From positions 591,001 through 655,000 of the forward strand of contig NZ_LPUF01000001.1 of NCBI RefSeq assembly GCF_002072955.1: DNA of 64,000 nt, in the 5' to 3' direction. A program made the position numbers and the translations under genes. The notes under the pieces are model-generated. The model was not told the DNA's origin, did no database searches, and worked only from the letters and a program-made list of their open reading frames with translations. The stretch comes from Methyloprofundus sedimenti (GTDB taxonomy: Bacteria; Pseudomonadota; Gammaproteobacteria; Methylococcales; Methylomonadaceae). This document shows positions 63,797-64,000 of this stretch, piece after piece (position 1 is the first letter of the stretch; every line of letters starts with the position of its first letter).

Positions 63797-64000
63797 ATGA
63801 GTACAAAACCAGCACGTAGCCATGCCATCGACATGAGTGCTATAACACAAAGCAGTCATGGGCAGCAGACAATTGCTAATAAAACCAGTATTAATATCCA
63901 CGATTTAAACCTGTTTTATGCTGACAAACAAGCCTTGCATAATATTAATATGCAGATACCTGAAAAACAGGTAACGGCTTATATTGGACCGAGTGGTTGT
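63797..64000 (+). CDS. pstB: Phosphate ABC transporter ATP-binding protein PstB (cut by window edge)
   Basis: The first 68 residues only. An N-terminal extension [20 protein letters not shown] precedes [37 protein letters not shown], where GPSGC is the start of Walker A (GPSGCGKST). It belongs to the pstCAB operon, 56 bp after pstA. Confidence 0.92.
   Translation, partial: MSTKPARSHAIDMSAITQSSHGQQTIANKTSINIHDLNLFYADKQALHNINMQIPEKQVTAYIGPSGC

Overview
The window looks like chromosome from an AT-leaning gammaproteobacterial methylotroph, most likely a Methylococcales methanotroph. The evidence is a PQQ methanol dehydrogenase large subunit (mxaF type) with a divergent mxaB-like regulator, a second mxa regulatory and accessory cluster (MxaY/MoxY-like kinase, MoxX-like regulator, MxaD, two YVTN propellers), a remnant of the tetrahydromethanopterin-pathway gene fhcA, and zwf/pgl/gnd for the oxidative branch of a RuMP-type metabolism. 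No methane monooxygenase lies in the window, so methanotrophy itself is inferred.

Layout. 1-2646: mxaF (cut by the left edge) and mxaB. 2647-3290: junk holding Uma2 and IS66 remnants. 3295-14877: a zinc-limitation (Zur-type) island bracketed by two good Zur boxes. It holds two COG0523 GTPases, tandem ZIP transporter genes, DUF1826, decayed hisI and fhcA paralogues, a ZnuD-like TonB receptor, and two related exported proteins resembling cyanobacterial All3515. Much of the island is broken. The receptor is split by an IS630-type element that itself carries an IS1595-type element, and removing both in silico restores each reading frame exactly. 15500-21319: the methanol/PQQ regulatory cluster, a PepSY protein and a LuxR-type protein with a degenerate receiver. 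21376-26135: a lone rnfB and the oadGAB sodium pump. 26480-26910: an unannotated GGA-rich RNA of the CsrB/RsmZ type. 27141-33385: alcohol dehydrogenase, lipoprotein, flavoprotein, an IS66-type element and a YchJ protein. 33555-38162: gnd, a Uma2 gene, zwf and pgl. 38367-42160: small unknown genes, a short asparaginase-like gene and its decayed duplicate, a REP-associated tyrosine transposase and its palindromes. 41230-46633: type IV pilins and minor pilins. 46862-51605: GtrA, a large membrane protein, and a DUF2063/DUF692 pair. 51872-58223: DAHP synthase, a ThiS-ThiG fusion, trmB, a dynamin-like GTPase and mpl. 58358-64000: a Pho-box-controlled pst phosphate transporter, cut in pstB by the right edge.

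Repeats are dense. There is a 165-bp inverted-repeat MITE in three copies, one split by the IS66 element and one sitting inside a REP pair. Several families of short GC-rich palindromes and a 160-bp hairpin between two minor pilin genes are also present. No tRNA, rRNA or CRISPR array was recognised.

The most notable signals are the Zur island, whose content (a zinc-enzyme fhcA paralogue) suggests a methylotroph-specific zinc-sparing strategy, and the CsrB-like RNA. Also notable are the nested transposons with exact target duplications and the RAYT/REP system.
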